Below, in pieces: positions 23,061-63,306 of a stretch of 64,000 bases of DNA (its first letter is position 1; every line of letters starts with the position of its first letter). Location of the stretch: positions 57,527,799 to 57,591,798 of the forward strand of contig JAJLRJ010000003.1 of NCBI GenBank assembly GCA_024195265.1, in the 5' to 3' direction. A program made the translations under genes and the position numbers. Source of the DNA: Dendrophyllia cribrosa (Eukaryota; Cnidaria; Anthozoa; Scleractinia; Dendrophylliidae). The notes beneath the pieces are model-generated. The model saw only the letters and a program-made list of their open reading frames with translations, had not been told where the DNA came from and did not search any database.

Positions 23061-23570
23061 ATCTGGTGGCGAGCTTGATTTGTAAACACCTCAGTGGTGT
23101 AACTTGTTTTTTGAGTCCGGCATTTGTATTATATCGAGTGGCCTCCGGTGGCGAGTTTCATTTGTTTACACCTCGGTGGTGTAACATGTTTTTTGAGTCC
23201 GGTATTTGTATAATACCGAGCGCCCCCCGGTGGCGAGTTTGATTTGTCAACACCTCGGTGGTGTGACATGTTTTTTGAGTCCGGTATTTGTATGATACCG
23301 AGCGCCCCCCGGTGGCGAGTTTAATTTGTCAACACCTCGGTGGTGTGACATGTTTTTTTGAGTCCGGTATTTGTATAATACCGAGCGCCCCCCGGTGGCG
23401 AGTTTGATTTGTCAACACCTCGGTGGTGTGACATGTTTTTTTTTTTTGAGTCCGGTATTTGTATAATACCGAGCGCCCCCCGGTGGCGAGTTTGATTTGT
23501 CAACACCTCAGTGGTGTGACATGTTTTTTTTTTTTTTTGAGTCCGGTATTTGTATGATACCGAACGCCCC
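23061..23570 (+). repeat. Tandem array of about 82-bp units between RT and recombinase ORFs
   Basis: Six units, each with CCGGTGGCGAG, ATTTGTCAACACCTCGGTGG, ACATG-poly(T)-GAGTCCGG and the small hairpin CGGTATTTGTATAATACCG. The poly(T) lengths along the array are 6, 6, 6, 7, 12 and 15. The array ends just before the recombinase frame. Confidence 0.92.
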
Positions 23571-23572
23571 CT

Positions 23573-24676
23573 TTGTTGTTGTATTTTCGTCCATTTACTA
23601 ATCCTATTTTTTTTTCATTTTCTTTTTCTATTCTTCTCCGTTTCTCTCTATTCGTTCATATAGATGTTCTAAACTCCGGTATCTGGGCTTCTCTTGAAGA
23701 TCTGCGTGATCCGTCTTTAAAGAAGTTGGCTTCCAGGCTCGAGTCGACCGTCATTGCTTCCAGGGCAGCAGGAACCACCGATTCATACAGAAGGGCTTTT
23801 GCCAGGTGGAAGATATTTGCCAGTTCTAATGATGAAATTCAAGTTTTCCCTGCGAAAGCGGAGCATGTGGCTTTGTACTTACAGCATTTATTGGACACAA
23901 CGCACTCTCATTGTGCTGTAGACTCTGCTATTTATTTCATCCAGTGGGCACATAATTTAGCGGGGATCCCATCCCCTACAGATAGCCCTATTATTCATGC
24001 CGTTAGTAGCGCCGCCAAAAGATTAAGTGGAACTCGTTTAGTGAATAAGAAAGAGCCCGTTTCAGCCGATATGATAAAAAAGCTTGTCGAGGCTTCAAAT
24101 TTTGATAATTTACTTGAGTTGAGAAATGTGTGCATTTTTATCCTTGCATTTGCTGGATTTTTCAGAATCGAGGAGGTTCTTCATATTAAGTATGGAGACG
24201 TTTGTTTTCACTCTGGTTATGTCGCTATTAATGTTGATAAAAGCAAGACCGATCAACTAAGGAAGGGTAATGAAGTTGTTATTTCTGAAGGTTTAACCAA
24301 TGGAACTTGTCCAGTTACGATTTTAAAACGATACTTAACTGAAGTGGAGCGTTGTTCAGTCGACTCTAGTCATTATATTTTCAGAGCGCTTTCTAAGACT
24401 AGGTTAGGCCATAAGCTCGTTTCTGCTAACAAGCCTATTAGTTATTCCACTGTTAGGGATTATTTTAAGAATAGTTTTAAGGATATTGTGCCGGATATTT
24501 CGCTGTTCGGTACGCATTCATTAAGGGCCGGTGGGGTTTCAGCCGCCGCTAATGCTGGCGTAGAAGATAGGCTTTTCCAGAGGCATGGCAGATGGAAGAC
24601 GATTTCTGCCAAGAATGGTTATGTAGATGACAATTTGGACTCCAGATTGTTAGTTTCTAAGATGTTGGGACTTTAA
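23573..24676 (+). CDS. Tyrosine recombinase (integrase) of the Ngaro-like element
   Basis: Open frame of 367 codons ending at the stop at 24676. An N-terminal core-binding region (GTTDSYRRAFARWKIFAS) precedes the catalytic domain. Catalytic residues are visible: Arg I in FFRIEEVLHIKYGD, the HxLR box in THSLRAGG, the second His in QRHGRWK and the nucleophile Tyr in NGYVDDN. The protein would cut and rejoin circular cDNA into the genome. The frame opens with TTG and has no early ATG; DVLNSGIWASLEDLRDP near 23664 looks like the true N-terminal part, so the start may come from splicing (AG at 23663) or be lost. Catalytically it looks intact. Confidence 0.88.
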   Translation: MLLYFRPFTNPIFFSFSFSILLRFSLFVHIDVLNSGIWASLEDLRDPSLKKLASRLESTVIASRAAGTTDSYRRAFARWKIFASSNDEIQVFPAKAEHVALYLQHLLDTTHSHCAVDSAIYFIQWAHNLAGIPSPTDSPIIHAVSSAAKRLSGTRLVNKKEPVSADMIKKLVEASNFDNLLELRNVCIFILAFAGFFRIEEVLHIKYGDVCFHSGYVAINVDKSKTDQLRKGNEVVISEGLTNGTCPVTILKRYLTEVERCSVDSSHYIFRALSKTRLGHKLVSANKPISYSTVRDYFKNSFKDIVPDISLFGTHSLRAGGVSAAANAGVEDRLFQRHGRWKTISAKNGYVDDNLDSRLLVSKMLGL

Positions 24677-24726
24677 TTTGTGTTTTCGATCAATATTTCA
24701 TTCACTTATTTCCCTTTCTTTAGCTC

Positions 24727-24814
24727 TAGCAGGATACATCCGTCAGATGACTGACTGGCTCATCCTCAATAAACTCATTTCACATTGAATGTCTCGTCTT
24801 AGTGGAGTCAGAAT
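24727..24814 (+). repeat. Ngaro-like split direct repeat B1
   Basis: TAGCAGGATACATCCGTCAG through GTCAGAAT; repeated at 25266-25353. Contains AATAAA, a possible polyadenylation signal. Confidence 0.92.
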
Positions 24815-24990
24815 ATGTAATTTCTGACGACTGAGTGACGTAGGAACGAATTAGGCAGAAATTATTATTCTGACGGCACGGCATAGAGGTTCGCGTGTCC
24901 TCATGGGACAGTTCAGGACTATTTAAGGTTTTGGCGGGAGATATGTATCATTCTACGTCGGTCAGTCTTCTGCAACGTTATCTTTTTTTT
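24814..24990 (+). repeat. Ngaro-like split direct repeat A2
   Basis: Second copy of A1, directly abutting B1, as expected for the B1A2 junction formed from a circular intermediate. Confidence 0.92.
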
Positions 24991-25265
24991 TCTTTTTATT
25001 TGTCGATTAAGCTTCAGTCTTTCAAATAGGTTTGATACTGTATTATAGCAAAGTATTTGAAAATGTTATTATTTCTCAGTTGTACCTCTGCCTCCGAGGT
25101 CCAGTGCCACTGCACTTTTATAGGGGGGTATACGTTTCCACAATTTTTGGCCACTTCTAAAGGGTGGTTTTTAGTGGTTTTTCGTATCTGGCGTGGCACA
25201 ATTTTCTGTAATTTAATGTAAATTAAAATCTAATTTACGAGGTCAGGAGAATGTAAAGAATATGT

Positions 25266-25353
25266 TAGCAGGATACATCCGTCAGATGACTGACTGGCTC
25301 ATCCTCAATAAACTCATTTCACATTGAATGTCTCGTCTTAGTGGGGTCAGAAT
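25266..25353 (+). repeat. Ngaro-like split direct repeat B2
   Basis: Second copy of B1, with two substitutions near its end. Marks the right end of the element. The 275 bp between A2 and B2 holds no gene. Confidence 0.9.
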
Positions 25354-25939
25354 CTGCCATTTTGATTCGGACATTCCAACCATCTTATTTCCAAAAGACA
25401 AGAATTTAAGGCGACAGTGGCTTTTAAGCTTTTAAGTAAATTTAAAAATTTTTGCAAATCAAACGGGCTGACGTTTTTCAACCCACCGGGCAATCAATAT
25501 TTTGTGGGACTCATTTTTCTCCTGAGTGTTTCGAGGACGATTATAAGGTTAAAATGGATATTAAAGTGACACTGTTGATTCCTGGTTTTGTGTCGACTAT
25601 TCAGCCGCAGTGACCAAACGAACTGCCAGAAGCGCGTTAGCGGACTATGAAGAGCGATCAGGAATCAAAATTGGCTACCAGTGGTGGAAAAAGGTCACGA
25701 AAAGAGTAGTTCCCCTGCTGACGTCAGGAGCGACTCGCTATTGTTTCACCGGAAGTCAACCTTCCGTAGAAAATGCCGTTTTTCTCCTTAAAAACGTCGA
25801 ATTGGCCAAAATGAATAGCAAAATCGTTTTTAATGCCACTTTTTATACAAAATGCGACAAACGTTTTTTGGAGGCTTACATGCCCTTTAAGTCCAGCAAA
25901 AGAGTAACGGCTTATAAGGGTGATGCTGTTGAAGTTTAA
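25354..25939 (+). pseudogene. THAP-domain protein remnant, truncated at its 5' end
   Basis: Directly after the retrotransposon the translation reads IPTILFPKDKNLRRQWLLSF (THAP FPxDxxLRxxW signature), then a stop. In another frame CGTHFSPECFEDDYKVKMDI follows: the CxxH zinc ligands and HFxPxCF motif of THAP. The first zinc-ligand pair is missing. A 109-codon open frame at 25610-25939 (GYQWWKKVTKRVVPLLTSGA and on) may be its C-terminal part. THAP domains bind DNA and occur in host factors and P-element-like transposases; I cannot say which this was. The retrotransposon junction sits where the first half should be. Confidence 0.55.
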
Positions 25940-27183
25940 ACCACTAATAATATTAAGAAATATTACATAAGAAAGGACAAAAATAGACATCTCAGTAGTA
26001 ACTAAAGAAATCACTGCAATGCACACTCTGTTATCCCAAATTGTTCATTTGATAGGAGGCATTATATATAGTTGTTTTCTGTCATTGATCAACCTTGATA
26101 CATAATTCCTTCGTGCAGTCTGAAATATCGCTGGACAACGAAAAGAACAAACCAGCTGTAAGCTGTATTGTTTTGCTAAAAATACGACGGAGATAGTTAA
26201 CATCCACTTTGGAGTTTGTGAACATTTGAAATGAAAAGGGTATAATGCCAGGATTTGCTATTTGTTTCAGGTAGGATTATAATTAATAAATATGCAGCTA
26301 AAATAAACAATAAAGTTAAAACTAAGGTATAAATACTTAATTTTAGTGTGCTCATTAAGATAAATATCAGCATAGAATGATAATTATTTTTAAATGAAAT
26401 ATGTCTGCATAAAGGTCTGCCATTGTCGTAAAGGGCACCGTACTGCGCCAATGAAACGTCCTAAAATATACATGCCGTCAGTGTGGGCCAATAGCGCGCG
26501 CAGTAAGACAATGGAAAACAAAATCTAACGGTAAACGGTAGAAAAAAGAACAAACAAGTTTTTTGATAATTCTCTCTTACCGCATATTTCAAACTGTGGT
26601 ACCACATCCTGACTAATATCAGTCTACGTAGAATTAATAGGTAATTGTTACCACAAAAGTGTCCATTTTTTTCGCCGAGGCTTTCAGACTTCACATCGAT
26701 TCGCAAAGTTATTTCAGGATTTGAAAAGTTGTCGTGATGAACAAGCGATGCAATCGATCCAAAAAATCGTTTAAAACGATTTCATTTGAAGCTAAGAAAT
26801 TTAACATCTTTTAGTTTACAGGTCTAAACCTAAACATTACAAAAACATTACTATTAACCATGAGTTACATAAGAGCCAGGCGCAGGACGACCACATTTTT
26901 TTATGAAGGCTCGCGTCACCCGAAAAAAATTAAATCGAATGGTGTGTCTTGGAGCTACAAACTCTATAAATCTTTGCTTGACTGTTGAATTTTTCGGTGT
27001 CGCTTCTTCTGTCAAGTTATTTTAGCACTTTTAGCCTAAACTTCTAAAATAACAATAAAACCCTTTTTATCACTATTACTGTAAGCTAAATGTTAACACA
27101 TTTTAATATATAAAAGCTTAAAAGCATCAAAGAGTAGCTATGTTTTTATGGTTACCACTTTTTGATTAATAAAGAAATTAATA
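25940..27183. other. Right spacer arm, gene-free
   Basis: No gene, RNA or repeat recognised; AT-rich. Confidence 0.5.
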
Positions 27184-27187
27184 TTAA

Positions 27188-27759
27188 CCCTATTCGGCCT
27201 GGGGGGGGGGGGGGGCACAAAGTGCCCGCGCTAACTTTCAACATTCATAACTTCTTTAATATGTATTCAAACGCCATCAAACTTTGTGACTTTTCCTAAA
27301 ATTTATCTGGCAACAATTTCATATGACAATTTTTGATCACGTGGCTTGACGTTTCCATGGCAACAAGATTTTGACAGCCATGTTTTTGGAAATTTGCATA
27401 TTTATACCTTTGAATGAAGAAAAACAATGTTTATTGGTATAACTTTTGTATTTTTACGTCATTTAGCGTTTATTTATTGGTTTTAATTAATTTTGCGTCA
27501 ATTTGGACGGTTTTTAAGAGGTTTAAAAAAATTCAGAAATCCAAGATGGCGGCCGTATAACTAATTACCTAATAACTACGTCATATGACGTCATCGTTTC
27601 ATTGTGCGGACCGCAAAGGAGACAGTTTTGGACGTACTATGAACCCTCTAGGTTTTATTGTCATAGCCTTAATGTTTTTGAAGTTACGAAGGGGGGCACA
27701 ATGTGCCCCCCCCCCCCCCCCCGACTCAGGAACTCAAAAAAAGCCCAGGCCGAATAGGG
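27188..27759. mobile_element. piggyBac-like MITE, copy 2 (perfect TTAA flanks)
   Basis: Terminal inverted repeats CCCTATTCGGCCTGGG and CCCAGGCCGAATAGGG; TTAA at 27184-27187 and 27760-27763. TTAA duplication with a CCC start is the piggyBac signature. Gene-free. Contains (G)n and (C)n tracts inside each end. Same orientation as copy 1, so it is not part of the inverted duplication. Confidence 0.85.
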
Positions 27760-27763
27760 TTAA

Positions 27764-30300
27764 GACATAATTTGAGTTTCGAGACATGAAACACAAAACT
27801 CTAATTACGTCTAATATTACGCTTGAAACTGAATATTCAGTTTTTCCGTTTCCCTTGGAAAACTCACTGACATCCAATCAATCAATCTTCGAAAGATTTA
27901 AAAAAGAAATATCTGAAATATGAAGGCGGGAAGTAAAGCTCAATACCGTTTGCTTTATATCGCGTTAAAATATCACTGAGCCCAAGCGTTGCGTGTTACT
28001 CTCCAGAATATTAATAATTTCGTTGCTTTAGAAACTCTCACACAAAGTGAAAATAAACCTAGCCCAATTTTTAACCCGTGAATACGCATAGCGTAATGAA
28101 CGGGTTATCGCATCGGAGACGATGGCAAATTCAGTTACTCACTTACTCGCTCGCTCGTTCAAGAATACTATGGATCAAATGCCATTCATTTCGGGGTCGG
28201 GGCAATGTGGTTCCTTGCCTATTGTACTTGAAAAATTTTCACGCCGGTTACCGGGCTGGTCTGTTCATATCGGAAAATTCCCAGCCCGGTTACCGAGTTC
28301 CCGGTTACTTGGGCAATCCGAGTTCTCGGTAGCCGGGACGGCCCTCAGAACACATCGAAAATTCTACAAAAGAGATAGGTGTGAGGCGAGATCTCGGTAA
28401 TCGAGCCAGCCCTGCCAACCGGGCTCATACTCTGCAATAAATTTGCGTGCATTGAGGTCATTAATACTTGTTTGTCTTATTTATTGAGTTTAAGTTAAAA
28501 GATTTATTACAAGGAAATGTTTTGGTAGTAACTATTTCTGGCATCCTGGAAATACAGGGTCCATACAAACTTTAAGCCTTCTGTAGACTCCCCGTCACAT
28601 TATTACTCTTGCTATTGTTCAACTTAATGATGTCCTTTGTATATAAAAAGAAACATTTTAGTCTATTTCACTTGTAAATAATTACCTAATGCCATGAAAG
28701 TAATACAATTGAAAGTTGAAGTAACAAACCTTACGAACCTTGGTTATGATTGGTTATACCAGCCTAAAAAGAATTAGATTCAGCGTGATTGCTATAAAAC
28801 AGGTGGGTTCTGATTATTTCACACCTATCATGCTTTATTAATAAGGAGTTTCTTACTTCCATAAGAATAGTAGTAGGTATAATGGTATTTTTGTTACCCT
28901 CTACATATGTCGTGATTTACTGCTTTAAGGATTTTATTAGGTAAAACAATTGCGTAAAAGAGAAAAATATTTTTTATGTATCGATTACAGTTATGTACCT
29001 TATCAGCTTGCTTTCAATCGGAACGTCCGGTTCAACCCTGAGTACTGACAAAAGATATATTAGCTTTGTGGTCTGGTGTGTCCGTTCAAAGAACAGTACC
29101 GCCAATAGGAACAAGAGGATTCCTCTAAATAGGGCAGAAAAGTAAGTGAGGCAGCTTTTTTTTCGTGCTTTGAGCAACTACATTTAATTAATGGGGCTGC
29201 AAAACAGTGTAGGAGTTTGAAAGATGAGAGGGATATGAACTGAATTTTACGCTTGAATTCGTATGTTGAAAGTCATTTTATGAAAGTTCGTGTTTTTATT
29301 TTCATCAAACATCATCATCATCATTGCTTAGCTGCTGTAGCGCAGGTGACTCCACCAGCCCTTTCTATCTTTTGCAAGTCCATCAATATGACCTCCAGCC
29401 ACTAGTCCGTCTTTACGTAAATTATAACAGGAACATCGTGAAGTAGGAACTGCGTATTCAGTGCGAAAACGTGTACAGATTATGTTAAACGGTTAAACCT
29501 CCAAACTTGAGTAGCCATCTTAAATAGCTTAACTGATTAAAAGTCTGTCTTTTTGTTTGGGAAAAATTTGACTAAAATGCATGGCTAACATACGCTCTGG
29601 CTCCGTTTGCTTTCAGCGAGTTAAAAATTAACCTGCTATCAGGTTCTAGTTTTGTTTTGCTTGGTAAACCATTCCCCACGGGAAACGCGAAACGAAATAC
29701 CGCGAGTTAAACATGACAAAAATTAGTATTGTCATCCCCAAAACAAAGTATTATCATCCCTGGTACTGGAAATCCTGCTTGCCCTGCCACATTCCGCAGC
29801 CAATTACATGCACCCACATCAAGCATATTTTCAGGTATTTGATTCTTGGTTCGCTACCAAAGCGTCTTACACTGCTGAAAGAACGCCCAAACAGGTTTAG
29901 TCCCCACTGAGGCCTTATAACGACGTATGCTGTTTGGGAGCAAAGTTGCAAGTTGCCAAAAATGTCTGTACGGAAGATTTGCAACGTTTTCCGTCCGTCA
30001 TCGTAGAAATGTCTGTAGACACCAATAAAGTGGAAAAAAATAGAAATGTCTGTAGAATCTTCCGAATTCGTGACGTCATAACTCTAAACAGTGCATACGA
30101 AAAACGTATTTCTAAGAAGAATTTATCAAATTAACAGATATCACTGGATAGTTATTCGACACTCAGGGGTACCAAATGTAGCTAATAAACGACTGCTAAA
30201 ACCGTGAGCAGAACTAAAATGCAAAGATACAAAGAGTAGCCCGAAGCAGCCCTAAATTCAGCAAATAAAGCAACACTGGCAAAAAATTCAGCAAGGACAA
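27764..30300. other. Right spacer arm with degraded repeats
   Basis: No gene supported. 28225-28430 holds CCGGTTACCG-rich repeat sequence of MITE type. 28970-29480 mirrors 18840-19330. Confidence 0.45.
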
Positions 30301-31312
30301 CTTATAAGTGGTCGATGATATATATTTTTTCTTACAACTGAAAATTTATAAGAAAAACACCAAAAATGTATAACAAAAATAGCAAATGAAAGAGATATAC
30401 AAAATGAAAGACAAAAAGGTTTCCAACCATTCACGACTACCAGAACTGCGACACAAAATAGCAAAATAACAAATGAAAGAGATGTGCAAATAAGGAGGCA
30501 AAGATGTTTCATAACAAGCACAAATTTTGCTAAAAATATCAAACATACAAAACAATTCGTCGACGATAGGAAAAGTTACGATAAAGGATACCTTTTTTGT
30601 TTTGTTTTTTGCCATTTATTTGTTATTTATATTGTTAATCTGTTGGAAATAAATCGGTGTTTGTTCATGATTTCCTTGTTACGTTTGCTAAATTTGATTC
30701 GTCAGGACCCTTCTAGTTCTTATTCTAATATTTTTGTTTGGTTATTTTCGTGTAAATTTCCCGCATGAAGATGTAAAAATTGTCGGTTTTGTTATTTCCG
30801 CGAGAATTCAATCCCAGACATAAGTGTTTACGAGACATGTAGTATTTCGTCACCTGAAAGCAGCCTCAAAAACAGCGTTTACTCATTTGAATACAGCAAG
30901 AATCAAGGGAAGAGAATATCAAGTTTTTTTGTTGAATAATTATGACCTACTAAAATCGAGTTCGGAGTATACTAAACCTCACGGATCTGCTTTCCAGCAC
31001 ATGGAGTTGTAAAGTAAATGACCCTGAAGTACGATTTCATAAATTTATTTCATGGCCAACACTGATAAGATAAGTGATGGGACTGGAGTGGTGTCACATA
31101 ACACCTCTATCTTTCCACAACGGCCATCTTTCTACAGCAGCCAGTGAACTCTGTCCCGAGGTGGAGAGGCTCCATAGCAGTTAAAGCCAGTTTGTACACA
31201 AATGGATGTTTAGCTAGCAAACCTTCGTAGTTAAAAATAAATCACTGTGAAATGCTTATTGTTGAAGCCTTATTCTATCCTATTTTTAACCTTTAAACCA
31301 GCGTTTCCTGTG
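30301..31312. other. Upstream flank of right LRR gene, mirrored at 15.7-17.1 kb
   Basis: No gene supported. Contains the inverted counterpart of the left gene's upstream sequence and is the likely promoter region. Confidence 0.55.
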
Positions 31313-61686
<30,374 letters not shown>

Positions 61687-61715
61687 GTGAGTAACAAATA
61701 ATGATCTGGAAATTT

Positions 61716-62405
61716 AAGGTGGCTCGAAATGTTTTTTTTTGTTACATCGTCCGCCATTTTGAACATAAATAGATGTAACACACTGCACTATTAAGTATAA
61801 CGTTAAGAAATTAATTCCTCGTACACTTTCAGTGCGTGAAAACGATACAAGTACGTGTTGGAAACAAAAAGGGCTTCCAATGCGCTTCGCACTCGCGCGG
61901 AAATGACACGCATGCGCAAATGCTGATCTTGTCGTGTCGGAATTTTTAATTTTTGCAACTTCAATCGCTTATATTGCGGCTTCCGGTCGGTAGACTTTTC
62001 TTATTTTTCCGTGATAACTTTGATCAATTTGATGCGTATATACAGCGTTTTTAAAAAATTCCGTAGGCAGACAAAATATTGAGACCGTTATTCTGCCCTA
62101 CAGAATTTCCTCAAACTCAAATATTTTGAAGATCATTCGTAATATTATTTACGCCGTATGAGAAAATTTTACCGACCAGTATTTTAAAATAGGGCAAAAT
62201 ATGTAAATTGTGGGGGTTCAGTTAAATACGTTATACGGTTGCCATGGTAACAGGTTTTACGGGATAAAAATGTACTTTAATAAATCTATGATGCGAGCTT
62301 TATTTCTTTGGTAGTTTTCTCTTGGTACGATGATCCAAGCTATATTTAAGAAAAGCGCTTGTAAGCTTGTCTGGAGAAAATAGAAAAATTATTTAGAGCC
62401 ACCTT
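61716..62405. mobile_element. MITE with AAGGTGGCTC ends, second copy of family
   Basis: Starts AAGGTGGCTCGAAATGTTTT and ends TATTTAGAGCCACCTT, 690 bp, no gene. Same ends as 47910-48462. Confidence 0.65.
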
Positions 62406-62519
62406 GAATCCACTTCACTGACAATTTTCGCCGTCATTTCTACATTGAAAGTTAATATACTAGCAACGAAATTAGCACTGCCTATCAATTTGTAGTGAAA
62501 ACTGATATAACACTCAATT

Positions 62520-63104
62520 TAGCGTGTCAATCAAAGTAAGCTGCTTGGAGTCCATTTAAATGAACATTTACATTGGGATGAACATGTGAAACAGCTCTCA
62601 AAGTCCTGCTACAGTGTACTAAGTATTTTACGGAAAATCAAGAATTTTACTGACTTTAAACTCAGAAAACATCTGGTTGAATCGTTAGTTTTATCTAAAA
62701 TAGATTATTGTGACACTGTTTTCTATCCACTCCCTGATTTTCTGTTGAAGAGACTTCAGCGCTTACAATTTGCTGCTGGCAGTTACGTCACTGGACGCTA
62801 TATTAGAGACATAAATGACATTTTAAAATTAAATTGGTTTCCTATGAAGGAAAGAAGAGATTTACACATACTTAAACTTGTTTTCAAGGCCTTGCATTTT
62901 GAATCATGGCCATCTTATCTTAAAATTAACGAGGTTTTTCAGACACGTCTGCTACCTTCTAATATTGCAAAACAATTAGAAATTCCACTGGAAAAAGGGA
63001 GCTTTCAAGATAGTGCTGCTAAACTTTTTAATAGCCTTCCTGTTTATATCAGAAATAGTGAGGATTTTAATTATTTTTGTAAAGAGGTAAACTCGTATCA
63101 GTAA
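62520..63104 (+). pseudogene. LINE reverse transcriptase C-terminal fragment
   Basis: Reads QSKLLGVHLNEHLHWDEHV before the GTG at 62586, then SCYSVLSILRKIKNFTDFKL, SKIDYCDTVFYPLPDFLLKR, LQRLQFAAGSYVTGRY, LNWFPMKERRDLHILKLVFK and AAKLFNSLPVYIRNSEDF, stop at 63104. This is the thumb and C-terminal region found in CR1/L2/Jockey-type polyproteins. Endonuclease and RT palm are absent. The frame is uninterrupted, suggesting a fairly young insertion. Confidence 0.8.
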
Positions 63105-63306
63105 TTAATTAGTTGTACATATTAAATTAGTTGTACATAATTTAAATTTTTTTTTTATACTAGATTTTATCTTGTTTTTATACTAAATTGTACTGTTTTT
63201 TATGTATTATTTAATATTTTAAATATTATTGTAGTTTATACCAGATGAAGAGCCACCTTTGTGGAAACGCTGGTATTAAACCATTATTATTATTATTATT
63301 ATTATT
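62520..63306 (+). mobile_element. 3' end of a CR1/L2-like LINE
   Basis: 5'-truncated retrotransposon: the RT C-terminal frame (62520-63104) plus a 200-bp 3' UTR ending in a (TTA)n tail at 63282-63306, as typical of CR1/L2 lineages that prime on microsatellite-like 3' ends. Confidence 0.8.

Larger units (their letters stand above)
20417..25353 (+). mobile_element. Ngaro/PAT-type tyrosine-recombinase retrotransposon with split direct repeats
   Basis: Repeat order is A1 (20417-20593), genes, B1 (24727-24814), A2 (24814-24990), a short spacer, then B2 (25266-25353). A1 and A2 are nearly identical, as are B1 and B2. This A1-genes-B1A2-B2 layout is the known hallmark of Ngaro and PAT elements in the DIRS order, which integrate by tyrosine recombinase rather than DDE integrase and leave no target duplication. 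Gene order is gag, reverse transcriptase, recombinase. Gag carries one stop, the RT has two frame changes and the RNase H segment seems missing, so this copy looks non-autonomous. It straddles the symmetry axis of the duplication. Confidence 0.88.

Noticed and set aside
23061..23570. CRISPR-like array
   Set aside because: Whole 82-bp units repeat, including the would-be spacer; it lies inside a retrotransposon.
30288..30768. Open frames rich in Phe, Ile and Cys
   Set aside because: AT-rich by-products; the mirrored left-arm sequence does not preserve the frame.
31247..31312. Upstream extension of LRR exon 1 from a GTG (also 15691-15756 on the minus strand)
   Set aside because: Not an ATG; the signal peptide fits starts at 31313 and 15690. 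The extension is conserved, so it is probably 5' untranslated sequence.
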